A DNA stretch of 43,743 nucleotides from IMG/VR virus record IMGVR_UViG_3300013126_000067, positions 1 through 43,743 of that record; one strand, written 5' to 3'. This DNA comes from a virus. Under the pieces are notes generated by a model. It was not told the DNA's origin, made no database searches, and saw only the letters and a program-made list of their open reading frames with translations. The translations under genes were made by a program, and so were the position numbers. The first letter of the stretch is position 1, and every line of letters starts with the position of its first letter. Positions 17,033-25,707 of this stretch are shown here, in pieces.

Positions 17033-20000
17033 TTAGTTATTCGCACTCAACAGTCCTAACCCCACGGAAAGTTGATAATTTATCATGCTATCCACTATAT
17101 TGTTCGTATTGAACCAATCGGAATAAGCACTGTTGGTTTGGTTTATTGTTGTTTTGGAATCAGTCCAATCAATAAGATTGTTGTAAAATAAATTGTTTGT
17201 TCCTTCATTATGTGCATAAACATCATAATACCGGGATACTTCAGTGCCGGTTGTTCCGTCTCCGACCACCAACGGCCATCCCCAAGATGAATTAACATCA
17301 CTCAAATGCACAACTTGCGTGGAACCTGACAAAAACGAATTGGTCAAAACACCATAATTGGTAAGAATTCCGTCTGAATACACTTCTCCGAATCTTTCAT
17401 ACAAAACAACCTTGCCTGAAGTTGGAACTGTGGATGTAAACCAGCTTAATTTTGTTCCAAGATTCTTCCCATAATTGGGGTTTGATATGGTTTGTTTCTT
17501 GTCATAGTTGGATGAAAATTGGTTTGGTGATCCTCTAAAATATGAAAGTTTTGTGGAAAACAAATTAACTAATCTTTGAATATCAGGGGGAAATGGGAAA
17601 TTATAATTTTCTAAATCAACACCAATTACGGATTCCATGCTTTGAAGTGCTGATAACTCGTCTGCATCCAAATCTGAATTATTAAGAACGAAATTAGCTA
17701 TTTTTTCATATATTCTTTTGCCCAATGAATTCAATTGGCTTTTGCTGTTTCCTACAATAGGTCCTAGAAATTGATCAAAAAGGACATTTTTATTCAACAA
17801 AGATTCTTGCAGAACATAAGATTTTATATTTTCAATTGCATTAAAATCTTCATTTATTTTTGCAATTCCATATGCTCCACTGACCGGATATATGTTGAAT
17901 GTGTTGCTTTGGCCTGTGATGGTTCTGGTTCTTGTGTTATAATAATATTTGTTGATCCAACGCATTCCTGTCCAATCCCCATATGCCCTAAGATTGCAAG
18001 GATTCACATCATCGGTGTTTATGCGATTTACATCCACCGTGTTCAAAACCGTGAATTGATTCAAGGGATACAAATATATTTTCTTGTCAAAATTGTGAAC
18101 CACCCAAAGAATGTTTTCCGTGTCACACGCCAAACCTTCAATACTTTGATATTCAGTTGTAAGATTGGTTCCGCTTCCTACTGAAAATGTAGTAACGTCT
18201 GTTCCAGTTTTAACTCGAAGAATATCTTGTTTGTTGAATAATCCATACACATATTGATCTTTATCCACTGCCAACGGACCCAATCCACTGTATCCGCTCA
18301 ACGGATAATTGGAATCCAACACACCTGTATTTGACGCATATTTGTAAAGAAAATCATTACGATTTGTTATGCTAGAATTATTTTTCAAATAAGTCATCAC
18401 TGTCATGTAAAGATTATTATCACGGTCGATTAACAATTGTTGGGGACTGAACAACGTTGGAAATTCTTTTGCCGCCAAGAAATTACCGTTTGCATCAAAT
18501 TTTATCAGATATCCTTTTAGAGGATTTGAATATGTTACCCAAATATTACTGTCCAAGTCGGTTTCAATACAGGTAGGTAAAATTGTACTTTCATTTGCGT
18601 AAAGACCACTCAATGCCGGTGTGGTATATTCCAAGAAAATTTCTATCGGAATACCCAGATACGAATCAATAGGACCGGCACTAAATGTATTAAGAATTGA
18701 AAAATTGGCATTTGGGTATCGGGGGTACGCTTCTGCATCAACATATCCAGTGTCTCTTTGAATTCTTATGCAGGAACCAGACGTGTACAAAGTTATCCAT
18801 GCATTTGCCTGACCATCCAGAGCAATCGATGAAGGAGTTGCTCCTGAAACCACGCCCTGATAATTGTAATAAACAACATTACCTGCCGCATCAATTCTTG
18901 GAACATTTGAAAGATCTATATCAAATATAACCTCTCCATTCTTTTTTAGCTTCAATATTCTATCCCGGTCTGAGTCTGCAAACCAAACTGCGTCATCTTC
19001 AGAAGGACTTACGGCTATAGCAAATGGATTTTTAAGAACGCCTGCAAAAACCGTGGGAGATGTGCTGTTTGCAGTAAGCTGAAGTGCTAATGTGTCTCCA
19101 CATGCGTCATAATTTCTGAATTTGTTGTACCGATATATGTTGGATGCAATTGCCTGATTGGATGTTATCGACACTGAGTATGAATCCAATCCTTGACCAA
19201 CCCAAGAATAAGGAGAATCTTTTGCAAAAAACGCAGGATCTGTAACCGTAACTGAAGCGGTCAATGCAACATTTTCCAAAGCATAAGGACTATTAAAATA
19301 TCCTGCGTAGAATCCACCGGTTCTTGTTATATTTTTAACATTATTATTCTTGTAAAATTGAATTCCATCTATGACTTTTTGCGAACAAACCGAAATCAGA
19401 TTGCAGGTAAGATCAAAATCTTGAGATGTGTTGTTGAAAGTTAAAAGAGGATACTGCTTTGTGCTGTAATTTTGTCCGTCTTTTAATTTTACCAAAAATG
19501 AAACGGGGTAATTTTGCCATTTGATCTTATTAATATAAAATGTTTCGTCCGGATACCCTTCGCCATCAATTCCATTCGAAGTTATGGATAATACTTCGGC
19601 TGGATTGTATCTGTTTTTTACCGGTGTTACAACCGATGAGAAATTGTTATAAGGTAAATTTGCATAATTTTCAGTATAGTTCAGATTTGGTGTTTCATTC
19701 CTAGAAGGGAATTTTGAAATGTCCAAGGACGCAAAAAGAAAAATTGGAGCTTCTGATGTTAGATTTTTGGGGTATTGATCAACATAATAAACTGTTGCAG
19801 TTCCGCTTGTGCCTGCCGAAGTGCTTCCTGCGTAGGGATATGACGTTTCTACTATTTGATTGTTTGAAACATATACATAAATTGGATCTGCGGTTGTAGT
19901 TGCCGAGCTTAAGATTCCGAATCTGCTGTCTGATTTTTGAACAAAGAAAAAATAAGCCTGTAAATGTGCCCAAGGATCTTTGACATAATTTTCAAGCTGA

Positions 20001-20476
20001 AGATAGTCTGCCTTGCTTCCACTTGCATAGAAATTTAATGTATATCCTGTGGCAGAAACTGAAGGATATGACTGCCATGAGTTGAATCTTGAAAATTTAA
20101 TTGCGTCCGAAACTTGACCACTTCTTATTGAAGATATCTTTTCATCATCCAAATATGAAGATTGCAGATAGTCACCTATATAATTAAAAGCTGTTACCTG
20201 AAATGTTTGGCAAGCCTGCACCGCATTTCCTGCGCTGGTATAAGCATAAAACGTGACATCATATGTCCCCGGCCAAGAATAATAATGTGTGGTGCTAAGA
20301 CTTGTTGAAACCGTGCCATCCCCAAAATTCCAAAGACCCTTCTTGTCGCTTATGGCCAGATTGTTTGAGGATAATGATGCTACAAAAATTAAAGGAGTTA
20401 CATCAAGCGTATAAGTGCTTAAAGATTCCAAACCCGTGAAGTTTTTTACACTTATATTGATATAGGTGCATGTCAT
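17033..20476 (-). CDS. Virion protein: PKD domain plus six-bladed NHL-type propeller
   Basis: 1147 residues. Residues about 30-95 are a PKD/Ig-like domain with WNFGDGT at 49-55 and HYYSWPGTYDVTFYAY at 64-79. Residues about 495-830 carry propeller blades: AIAVSPSEDDAVWFADSDRD, SIALDGQANAWITLY, ETDLDSNIWVTYS, LLIDRDNNLYMTVMT, PLAVDKDQYVYGLF and LACDTENILWVVHN, i.e. six. The C-terminal 250 residues are a separate part with helical and beta segments. It lies 8 bases after gp6 in the same operon, the T4 gp7 position, suggesting a baseplate wedge/periphery protein that carries adhesive domains. The gp7 relation is unproven. Confidence 0.85.
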   Translation of the reverse strand: MTCTYINISVKNFTGLESLSTYTLDVTPLIFVASLSSNNLAISDKKGLWNFGDGTVSTSLSTTHYYSWPGTYDVTFYAYTSAGNAVQACQTFQVTAFNYIGDYLQSSYLDDEKISSIRSGQVSDAIKFSRFNSWQSYPSVSATGYTLNFYASGSKADYLQLENYVKDPWAHLQAYFFFVQKSDSRFGILSSATTTADPIYVYVSNNQIVETSYPYAGSTSAGTSGTATVYYVDQYPKNLTSEAPIFLFASLDISKFPSRNETPNLNYTENYANLPYNNFSSVVTPVKNRYNPAEVLSITSNGIDGEGYPDETFYINKIKWQNYPVSFLVKLKDGQNYSTKQYPLLTFNNTSQDFDLTCNLISVCSQKVIDGIQFYKNNNVKNITRTGGFYAGYFNSPYALENVALTASVTVTDPAFFAKDSPYSWVGQGLDSYSVSITSNQAIASNIYRYNKFRNYDACGDTLALQLTANSTSPTVFAGVLKNPFAIAVSPSEDDAVWFADSDRDRILKLKKNGEVIFDIDLSNVPRIDAAGNVVYYNYQGVVSGATPSSIALDGQANAWITLYTSGSCIRIQRDTGYVDAEAYPRYPNANFSILNTFSAGPIDSYLGIPIEIFLEYTTPALSGLYANESTILPTCIETDLDSNIWVTYSNPLKGYLIKFDANGNFLAAKEFPTLFSPQQLLIDRDNNLYMTVMTYLKNNSSITNRNDFLYKYASNTGVLDSNYPLSGYSGLGPLAVDKDQYVYGLFNKQDILRVKTGTDVTTFSVGSGTNLTTEYQSIEGLACDTENILWVVHNFDKKIYLYPLNQFTVLNTVDVNRINTDDVNPCNLRAYGDWTGMRWINKYYYNTRTRTITGQSNTFNIYPVSGAYGIAKINEDFNAIENIKSYVLQESLLNKNVLFDQFLGPIVGNSKSQLNSLGKRIYEKIANFVLNNSDLDADELSALQSMESVIGVDLENYNFPFPPDIQRLVNLFSTKLSYFRGSPNQFSSNYDKKQTISNPNYGKNLGTKLSWFTSTVPTSGKVVLYERFGEVYSDGILTNYGVLTNSFLSGSTQVVHLSDVNSSWGWPLVVGDGTTGTEVSRYYDVYAHNEGTNNLFYNNLIDWTDSKTTINQTNSAYSDWFNTNNIVDSMINYQLSVGLGLLSANN

Positions 20477-20484
20477 ATGCCATG

Positions 20485-22323
20485 TTAGACTGTCTCAACG
20501 ACGATTTCGATTCTTTCCAAGAAATTGTCTTTATCAAAAAGATAAGGGAATTGAAAATATTCCATGTTTACGTTTTGTGTGGACACATGAATGTCTTCTT
20601 TGTCATACACGCTGTTCCAATAAAGAACACTAATCCCATCTGCTTCCAAGATGCGACCATCCGCTGCCACTCGTTTTGTGTAAAAACTTTTTACCCCATT
20701 AACCTCTGCCACGGAATTGTTTAAGGATGTCAGATCAATTGTTTGTTGTAATTTGATGTTGTTAGGATCGAAGTAATTTTGAAAAATCTTTGTCACAACA
20801 CTTTTAATTTCATCGTCATTGACACGAGAATCGAATCTTTTAACTATGACGAGTTTGGTTTGTTTATAAATTTCTTTGTTTAGAATTTCTACAGGAAGGG
20901 ATATTCCCAGATTAAAAGCCATATAAACAGGATCAGAATATATGACTTCAGAAGAAGTGAGTTTGATTGGATCGATAAATGATTCGATATATTGTTTTTG
21001 GGAATCTGTTACAAAATTATTGTTAACCTTTATGGAATTTGCTTTTTGAAGTTTTGGAACCAAATAGCAATAAACATTATTGAAATTGCAGGTGTCAGCA
21101 AATGTTACCTGATTGTAGAGAACGCGACTTTCCAAAGATGGATATTTAAGACCCAGATTATACAAATATTTCATGTGACCGTTCAGATATTCCTTGTTAT
21201 TAACAACCTGAACATCATGAATAATGTTTTTAAATGTGTTTGAAATATAGCTTTTAAAGTCGTTTGTTGTGATCAAACGATATTGTCTCTTGAAAGTGTT
21301 GGGTGCATTTTCCCGTATATTATCAACTGTTTCTGGTTCGCCAAAGGTTGTTGAAGGGTCAGAGTTGGTGAATGTCAAAAATGCAAACTGACTTGGCGTC
21401 ATGTAGGTTATATTTTCATTTTTGGTATCGATTGTTACTGGAGAATAGTTGGAGCTGCTGTATTGGAACAAACCGTTTCCATCCAGTGTACCCACTCCGG
21501 TTTCACCCGGTGTTCCATCGCTTTGGAGATAGTACACAAGTACTTCGTCGCCACTGTTTAGCTTTTTACCAGTAACATCATTACCAAATTTTATTTCATA
21601 TCGGCCATTTTCATTGAAACGTAGTTCGTAAATCTCGTCTTGATTTTCGTAAAGGAAAAGATTGGGTACCTGTGACCACAATTTCCATTTTTGTGTTACT
21701 TTGTCTTTCACATAAACATTGATAGTAAAATGATCCACAAAAGGGGCATTTCCATTTTGATCCACAAGAACAACACGAAGAACTTCATAAGGTTCGCCTA
21801 TGGCCGTGTAAATGGGATATTCAACAAATCTTCCTTGATACAACAGATTATTCTTGGACAATTGGTCAAGAGATGTGGTGCCTGCCTCTGTTTTTGTGAA
21901 TGTAATGTCTTCCCGGAATGAATATTGAACACCATTAACAATAAAGTAGGCATATCTTGGAATTGTATATGTGCCTATTGGAAGATTTTCGCTGGCAGTT
22001 ACATTGAATGAAAGAAGGCTTGTTTGATAACCGATGGGCTTATAGTCGATTTGTTTGACTATTCGGTTCATGTTTTCGTAAATCTGTGCCTGTGAAAATA
22101 AACTTTCCGATGAAGTCTTGTTCAAATAAAACAAAAGAACGTGGTAGCTGTATGCAATAATATCCAAAAAGCTGTTGAAATTGCTGCCTTCAAAAATCTG
22201 ATCTGTGAACACACCGCCTCGGTTTAGCTGATCGAGCATCAAACTCTTTAAGCTTTGAGCATCAAATGCAGCATAGGCATTTTGCTGCAAAGGAAAATCT
22301 GTTTTTGAAATTTCGTTGGCCAT
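20485..22323 (-). CDS. 6: Baseplate wedge protein gp6 (J-like)
   Basis: 612 residues (T4 gp6 is 660). gp6 forms the inner wedge ring of the contractile-tail baseplate. The N-terminal region LKSLMLDQLNRGGVF, FLDIIAYSYHVLLFYLN and ESLFSQAQIYENMNRIVKQI is highly typical of T4-like gp6. The middle has the strand pattern of baseplate J proteins (RFNENGRYEIKFGNDVTGK), and the C-terminal half holds the TTNDFKSYI and KLVIVKRFDSRVNDDEI segments. It starts two bases after the gp25 stop with no Shine-Dalgarno, so coupled translation is likely. Confidence 0.93.
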   Translation of the reverse strand: MANEISKTDFPLQQNAYAAFDAQSLKSLMLDQLNRGGVFTDQIFEGSNFNSFLDIIAYSYHVLLFYLNKTSSESLFSQAQIYENMNRIVKQIDYKPIGYQTSLLSFNVTASENLPIGTYTIPRYAYFIVNGVQYSFREDITFTKTEAGTTSLDQLSKNNLLYQGRFVEYPIYTAIGEPYEVLRVVLVDQNGNAPFVDHFTINVYVKDKVTQKWKLWSQVPNLFLYENQDEIYELRFNENGRYEIKFGNDVTGKKLNSGDEVLVYYLQSDGTPGETGVGTLDGNGLFQYSSSNYSPVTIDTKNENITYMTPSQFAFLTFTNSDPSTTFGEPETVDNIRENAPNTFKRQYRLITTNDFKSYISNTFKNIIHDVQVVNNKEYLNGHMKYLYNLGLKYPSLESRVLYNQVTFADTCNFNNVYCYLVPKLQKANSIKVNNNFVTDSQKQYIESFIDPIKLTSSEVIYSDPVYMAFNLGISLPVEILNKEIYKQTKLVIVKRFDSRVNDDEIKSVVTKIFQNYFDPNNIKLQQTIDLTSLNNSVAEVNGVKSFYTKRVAADGRILEADGISVLYWNSVYDKEDIHVSTQNVNMEYFQFPYLFDKDNFLERIEIVVETV

Positions 22324-22325
22324 AA

Positions 22326-22799
22326 TTAGATGAAGTAAAATCCGCTATCTTTTAAAACTCCTTTAATACTTACGTTTGAAAGGTTAAGAGAAGGAACATT
22401 GATGCGCATGTTTATTGTGTATTGATTTTGATCATAGTCCACATTCACATTAATATTTAAAATGGACACCCGTGGTTCAAATAATTCTGTTCCTTCAAAA
22501 ATAACTTTTCCTATGAGTCTGGCATTTGCTTCGCTCAGATTGGTAAACACAAATTGAACCAGATTTAAACCATATACAGGATTAAGAATTTTTTGTCCGG
22601 GTAATGTTGTAAACAAATTAAAAAGACTGTTTTTTATAGCATCCATATCATAATCAGATTTTAAATCCTTGATTTCCAGCTTTTTATCTAATTCAGTTCC
22701 ACGGGTATAATTCTTTTCTAAATCGAAATGAATGTCCTTATAAACATGATCATCTACCTTTGGTGGTTCCTGCAGGAAGGATAGGTTTATGGTGGCCAT
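22326..22799 (-). CDS. 25: Baseplate wedge protein gp25
   Basis: 157 residues (T4 gp25 is 132). gp25 joins gp6 in the wedge core and is conserved in all contractile injection systems. The core SLFNLFTTLPGQKILNPVYG followed by a leucine-rich turn (LNLVQFVF) matches the gp25/GpW-like signature, where the E/N-P-x-x-G turn is invariant. C-terminal strands (VNVDYDQNQYTINMRINVP) complete the fold. It heads the operon gp25, gp6, PKD/NHL protein and 929-residue protein. ATTAAATA lies 10 nt upstream and faces a divergent plus-strand promoter. Confidence 0.93.
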   Translation of the reverse strand: MATINLSFLQEPPKVDDHVYKDIHFDLEKNYTRGTELDKKLEIKDLKSDYDMDAIKNSLFNLFTTLPGQKILNPVYGLNLVQFVFTNLSEANARLIGKVIFEGTELFEPRVSILNINVNVDYDQNQYTINMRINVPSLNLSNVSIKGVLKDSGFYFI

Positions 22800-22809
22800 A
22801 TTTTATAAA

Positions 22810-22817
22810 TATTTAAT
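22810..22817 (-). promoter_or_regulatory. Late promoter box ATTAAATA for gp25-gp6
   Basis: On the minus strand, 10 nt before ATG 22799. Predicted leader is about 4-5 nt. It lies 19 bp from the divergent box at 22837. Confidence 0.5.
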
Positions 22818-22836
22818 ATAAAAGTTTGTTTTTAAA

Positions 22837-22844
22837 GATAAATA
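22837..22844 (+). promoter_or_regulatory. Late promoter box GATAAATA
   Basis: On the plus strand, 6 nt before ATG 22851, with no Shine-Dalgarno. Divergent from the gp25 promoter. Confidence 0.6.
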
Positions 22845-22850
22845 TTCAAG

Positions 22851-23462
22851 ATGAGAAAATTCACAAGTTTGTACGAATCATTTATTAGCCGTTATACCCG
22901 TGGTGGATTTTTGACTGGAGATATTGTCAAATTCAAAGAGGGTGCTTTGAAGAATGAATGGTTCAAAAAGCAGGGTGGTGCCATTCTTGAGAAAGCCAAA
23001 CAGTTTGCTGACAGTGGTCTTCTTATGCGGGTGAGTGCTGTAAAGACAAATCGTCCCAGTGTTCAGCCCGGTTTTGTGGAAGCAAACAATGCAGATGATT
23101 TTTATTGTGATGTGACACTTGAATTGGCACCGGGTCTTTACAAAGATTTTCTGACCCTTCCTGCTGCTATTCTTGAATATAAAGATTATTACCCCAATCT
23201 TCCGGAAGTTCCTGAAGCTTTAAAGCGTCCCAACAACAGCAACATCAAGCCGGAAGAAATTGAAGAAGAAAAGAAAAAGGGTGCAACTTATTTAAATCCA
23301 ACTTATCAAACCTCACAATCCGACAGAGGTGATGGTAAGAACACACCTTCCGAAGTTGAATTGAAAAATTCCAACGTAAAGATTCCTTCCAACCCAGCCG
23401 AAGGTGTCAAGAATCCCAGCGTCGCCTCTTATACCTACAGCTATCTCCCTAAGAACCAATAA
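22851..23462 (+). CDS. Candidate internal head/virion protein with capsid-targeting N-terminus
   Basis: 203 residues. N-terminus MRKFTSLYESFI resembles a capsid-targeting peptide with an L7-Y8-E9 cut site. Residues 14-60 read RYTRGGFLTGDIVKFKEGAL and on to LLMRVSAVK, a beta-rich core I recall in unassigned proteins of marine T4-like phages. Residues 84-130 contain ELAPGLYKDFLTLPAAILEY. The tail (135-203) is low-complexity, rich in Pro, Asn, Lys and Glu. The gene is an isolated plus-strand unit between gp25 and gp44 and overlaps the gp44 3' end by 14 nt. Function unknown. Confidence 0.75.
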   Translation: MRKFTSLYESFISRYTRGGFLTGDIVKFKEGALKNEWFKKQGGAILEKAKQFADSGLLMRVSAVKTNRPSVQPGFVEANNADDFYCDVTLELAPGLYKDFLTLPAAILEYKDYYPNLPEVPEALKRPNNSNIKPEEIEEEKKKGATYLNPTYQTSQSDRGDGKNTPSEVELKNSNVKIPSNPAEGVKNPSVASYTYSYLPKNQ

Positions 23463-24384
23463 TAGTTTGTAATTTGCAGATACAAGCGGAAAAGTTAATT
23501 TCCGGATCTAAAACCTGCTTGCTTCGGTACAAATGCTCTGAAATTTCAAGAAAACACTTCTTTCTCTTTTCGTTTTCCATATCTGAATAAAAAATAACAT
23601 CACATATTTTCTTTAAAAGATCCGGATAGTCTGTGTTAAATGCTTTTTCATTTTCTATAATATATTTTCTTATTGATACAAAATCCTCTTTTGATAATTT
23701 ATTCAAAATATTTGCTGCTACGCTTTCAAGGTTTTGAACACCCTCGTTTAAATTGATTGAAAGATCCAAAGATGTTTGCAATTCAAAAATAATTTTACGT
23801 ATGTCCGGATAAAATGCTTTTACCTTGTTTGAAATTATTGATTTGTTTTTATCATTAATTTCTATTTTTTCATTTTTAAGAATATTAACACATCGTTCCA
23901 AACAATTTTTTATGGGGGGATTGTAAACATTTATTTCTTGAACGCGGCTACGAATAGGTTCAATTACTCTGCTAATATCATTACAAGTGAAAATAAAACG
24001 GTTTGTTTCTGAATATTCCTCCAACATGTTCCGAAGTGCTCGCATTGCATCTCCTGTAAATCCATCGAATTCGTCCAATATTACAATTTGAATTGAACCG
24101 TTGCTAGGCATGAGTTGAAGAAAGTTTTTAATTTCATCTCGAACTGTATCAATTCCACGGGTATCTGATGCGTTGATATAAAGATAATCACACTCCAATT
24201 CTTTTACTATGATTTTGGCCAAAGATGTTTTTCCCATACCCTGCTTTCCATATAGTAAAAGATGGGGAATGGTCTTTTTTTGCAAACAATTCTTTACAAA
24301 TTCACGGGTTTTGTCATCCAATATTATTTCATCAAGAGTTTTGGGTCTGTATTTTTCAACCCACAGGTTATTTGCAATATTCAT
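23449..24384 (-). CDS. 44: Sliding-clamp loader large subunit gp44
   Basis: 311 residues (T4 gp44 is 319). This AAA+ ATPase, with gp62, opens and loads the gp45 clamp for replication; T4 gp45 also activates late transcription. The WVEKYRPKTLDEI start is characteristic of RFC-type loaders. Walker A is GKQGMGKT (46-53), Walker B is ILDEFD (101-106), sensor 1 is near FTCND (131-135) and the arginine finger is within SRV at 145-147. No late box precedes it and no gp62 or gp45 gene adjoins it, which is unusual for the family. Its start is 23 nt from the divergent gene at 24408. Confidence 0.95.
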   Translation of the reverse strand: MNIANNLWVEKYRPKTLDEIILDDKTREFVKNCLQKKTIPHLLLYGKQGMGKTSLAKIIVKELECDYLYINASDTRGIDTVRDEIKNFLQLMPSNGSIQIVILDEFDGFTGDAMRALRNMLEEYSETNRFIFTCNDISRVIEPIRSRVQEINVYNPPIKNCLERCVNILKNEKIEINDKNKSIISNKVKAFYPDIRKIIFELQTSLDLSINLNEGVQNLESVAANILNKLSKEDFVSIRKYIIENEKAFNTDYPDLLKKICDVIFYSDMENEKRKKCFLEISEHLYRSKQVLDPEINFSACICKLQTIIGS

Positions 24385-24391
24385 GATTGGC

Positions 24392-24399
24392 CGTAAATA
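24392..24399 (+). promoter_or_regulatory. Late promoter box CGTAAATA
   Basis: On the plus strand in the 23-bp gap between divergent gp44 and the gp16-like gene, 8 nt before ATG 24408. Weaker match, keeping only the TAAATA core. Confidence 0.45.
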
Positions 24400-24407
24400 T
24401 ATATGAT

Positions 24408-24869
24408 ATGGATCAAAAGGTTGAAGTCAAGAATTTATTGGATCAATTGAAGGAAGTGCAGGCGCTTTCAGAAACTCCTCGTAGTCCTGAAACAAAAATA
24501 AACAAGGATGAAATTGAAGACTTTGTCATACAGCAATCGTCCAGATTAATAAAAGAAACCAATGAGCTTATCCTTTCTATGAAGGATTATATAGCTCACA
24601 GTCCTGAAAGCAAAGAAATATTGGCAATATCCGAACTTATCAAAGCCAGTACTGCTGCCATAGATACACTTAACAAAATTAATCTGGCAGAAAAGAAAGA
24701 CAAAACAGCTAAAGAGATAAAACTGTTGGACATTGCTTCCAAAAAAGAACTTAAAACCACAAACGATGAAAACCGTGTGACATTTACACGGGAGGAAATT
24801 TTAAAACAGCTGATGCAATCTTCGGTTGGTATTGAAAGTGTTACTGTTGATGCTAAGAAACCGGTATAG
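24408..24869 (+). CDS. 16: Candidate terminase small subunit, gp16-like
   Basis: 153 residues from ATG 24408. A TTG at 24387 is in frame but lies upstream of the promoter box. Small terminase subunits recognise phage DNA and regulate gp17. The central helical hairpin (about 38-95), IKETNELILSMKDYIAHSPES then SELIKASTAAIDTLNKI, and a C-terminal FTREEILKQLMQ match the layout of gp16 in T4-like phages: two long helices, then an N-x-x-F-x-x-[ST]-x-x-[EI]-L motif. Sequence identity is low. Unlike in T4 it is about 13 kb from gp17. It overlaps the convergent gene by 17 nt. Confidence 0.6.
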   Translation: MDQKVEVKNLLDQLKEVQALSETPRSPETKINKDEIEDFVIQQSSRLIKETNELILSMKDYIAHSPESKEILAISELIKASTAAIDTLNKINLAEKKDKTAKEIKLLDIASKKELKTTNDENRVTFTREEILKQLMQSSVGIESVTVDAKKPV

Positions 24870-25707
24870 TGTCCAAAGCAGCTTTGTTGGTATAAGACGT
24901 TAAAATATCTGCTGCCCTACTTTTGAGTTTTGTTTGGTATTGGACCTGACCCTCCACAAGTGTCGTGATAATTGTTGGAGGTATAACTTGGACATTGGTG
25001 GATTTGCTATTTGGATTATAATTGGAATAAAATTCAGTAAGTTTGAAGAAATCCTTAAATTCTTGCCGAATTTTTTGTGTAAGGTCATTCACAATTTTCA
25101 TCATTCTTTGATAATGTCCATAATCAGGTATCAAATTTTGTCCGTGAGAAAGCGTGTTTTCTGATATTTTTTCCTGTATGTTAAAACTTGCATAGCGGAA
25201 AAGACTATTTGCTGCTTTTGAAAAGGATGAATTGACTATTTTTGCATTATTGCTGAGTTGATTCTCAAGTCCGGCTCCATAAAATGATGGAATTGGGAGA
25301 TTTTCCATGTCTCGATCAGAAAGAAGTTGGGTGGAATTGTTGGTATAATTGCTCATTCTTGCTAGTGAACCTATGCAATCAGATTGGCCTCGGGAATAAA
25401 TTGATCCTTGTCCCATTTCAAATTTAACTTTATCTTTTACCTCAGAAAGTGATGTGTTGTATTGCTTCAACCAGTGGGCAGCAAAATCAGCATCCAGATT
25501 CGCTATATCTAGTTTTTTAAAAAAATTTGTTTTGGCTGTGATCGGGTCGTTTGCATAATCTGTTTTGTTCCATTCCAAAAAAAGATCCAATTCTTTGCCA
25601 CGAGAGCCTATAAAATCCAGATAATTTGAAGCAGACTGATAGAAATCTTTCTTGAAAAAAAGCTGGGCAGATACCATTTCCGGATCAATTGTTTTGATAT
25701 TATTCAT
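24853..25707 (-). CDS. Unrecognised tail/baseplate-module protein
   Basis: 284 residues, mostly helical, with segments AQLFFKKDFYQSASNYLDFI (15-34), NFFKKLDIANLDADFAAHWL (61-80) and a C-terminal helix ending YTNKAALDTIPVS. No signal peptide, membrane segment or catalytic motif is visible. Its ATG overlaps the stop of the upstream hub-like gene as ATGA, so the two are translationally coupled. The operon context (gp29-, gp48-, gp53- and gp27-like) suggests a baseplate hub or assembly protein. Not assigned to a family. Confidence 0.7.
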   Translation of the reverse strand: MNNIKTIDPEMVSAQLFFKKDFYQSASNYLDFIGSRGKELDLFLEWNKTDYANDPITAKTNFFKKLDIANLDADFAAHWLKQYNTSLSEVKDKVKFEMGQGSIYSRGQSDCIGSLARMSNYTNNSTQLLSDRDMENLPIPSFYGAGLENQLSNNAKIVNSSFSKAANSLFRYASFNIQEKISENTLSHGQNLIPDYGHYQRMMKIVNDLTQKIRQEFKDFFKLTEFYSNYNPNSKSTNVQVIPPTIITTLVEGQVQYQTKLKSRAADILTSYTNKAALDTIPVS

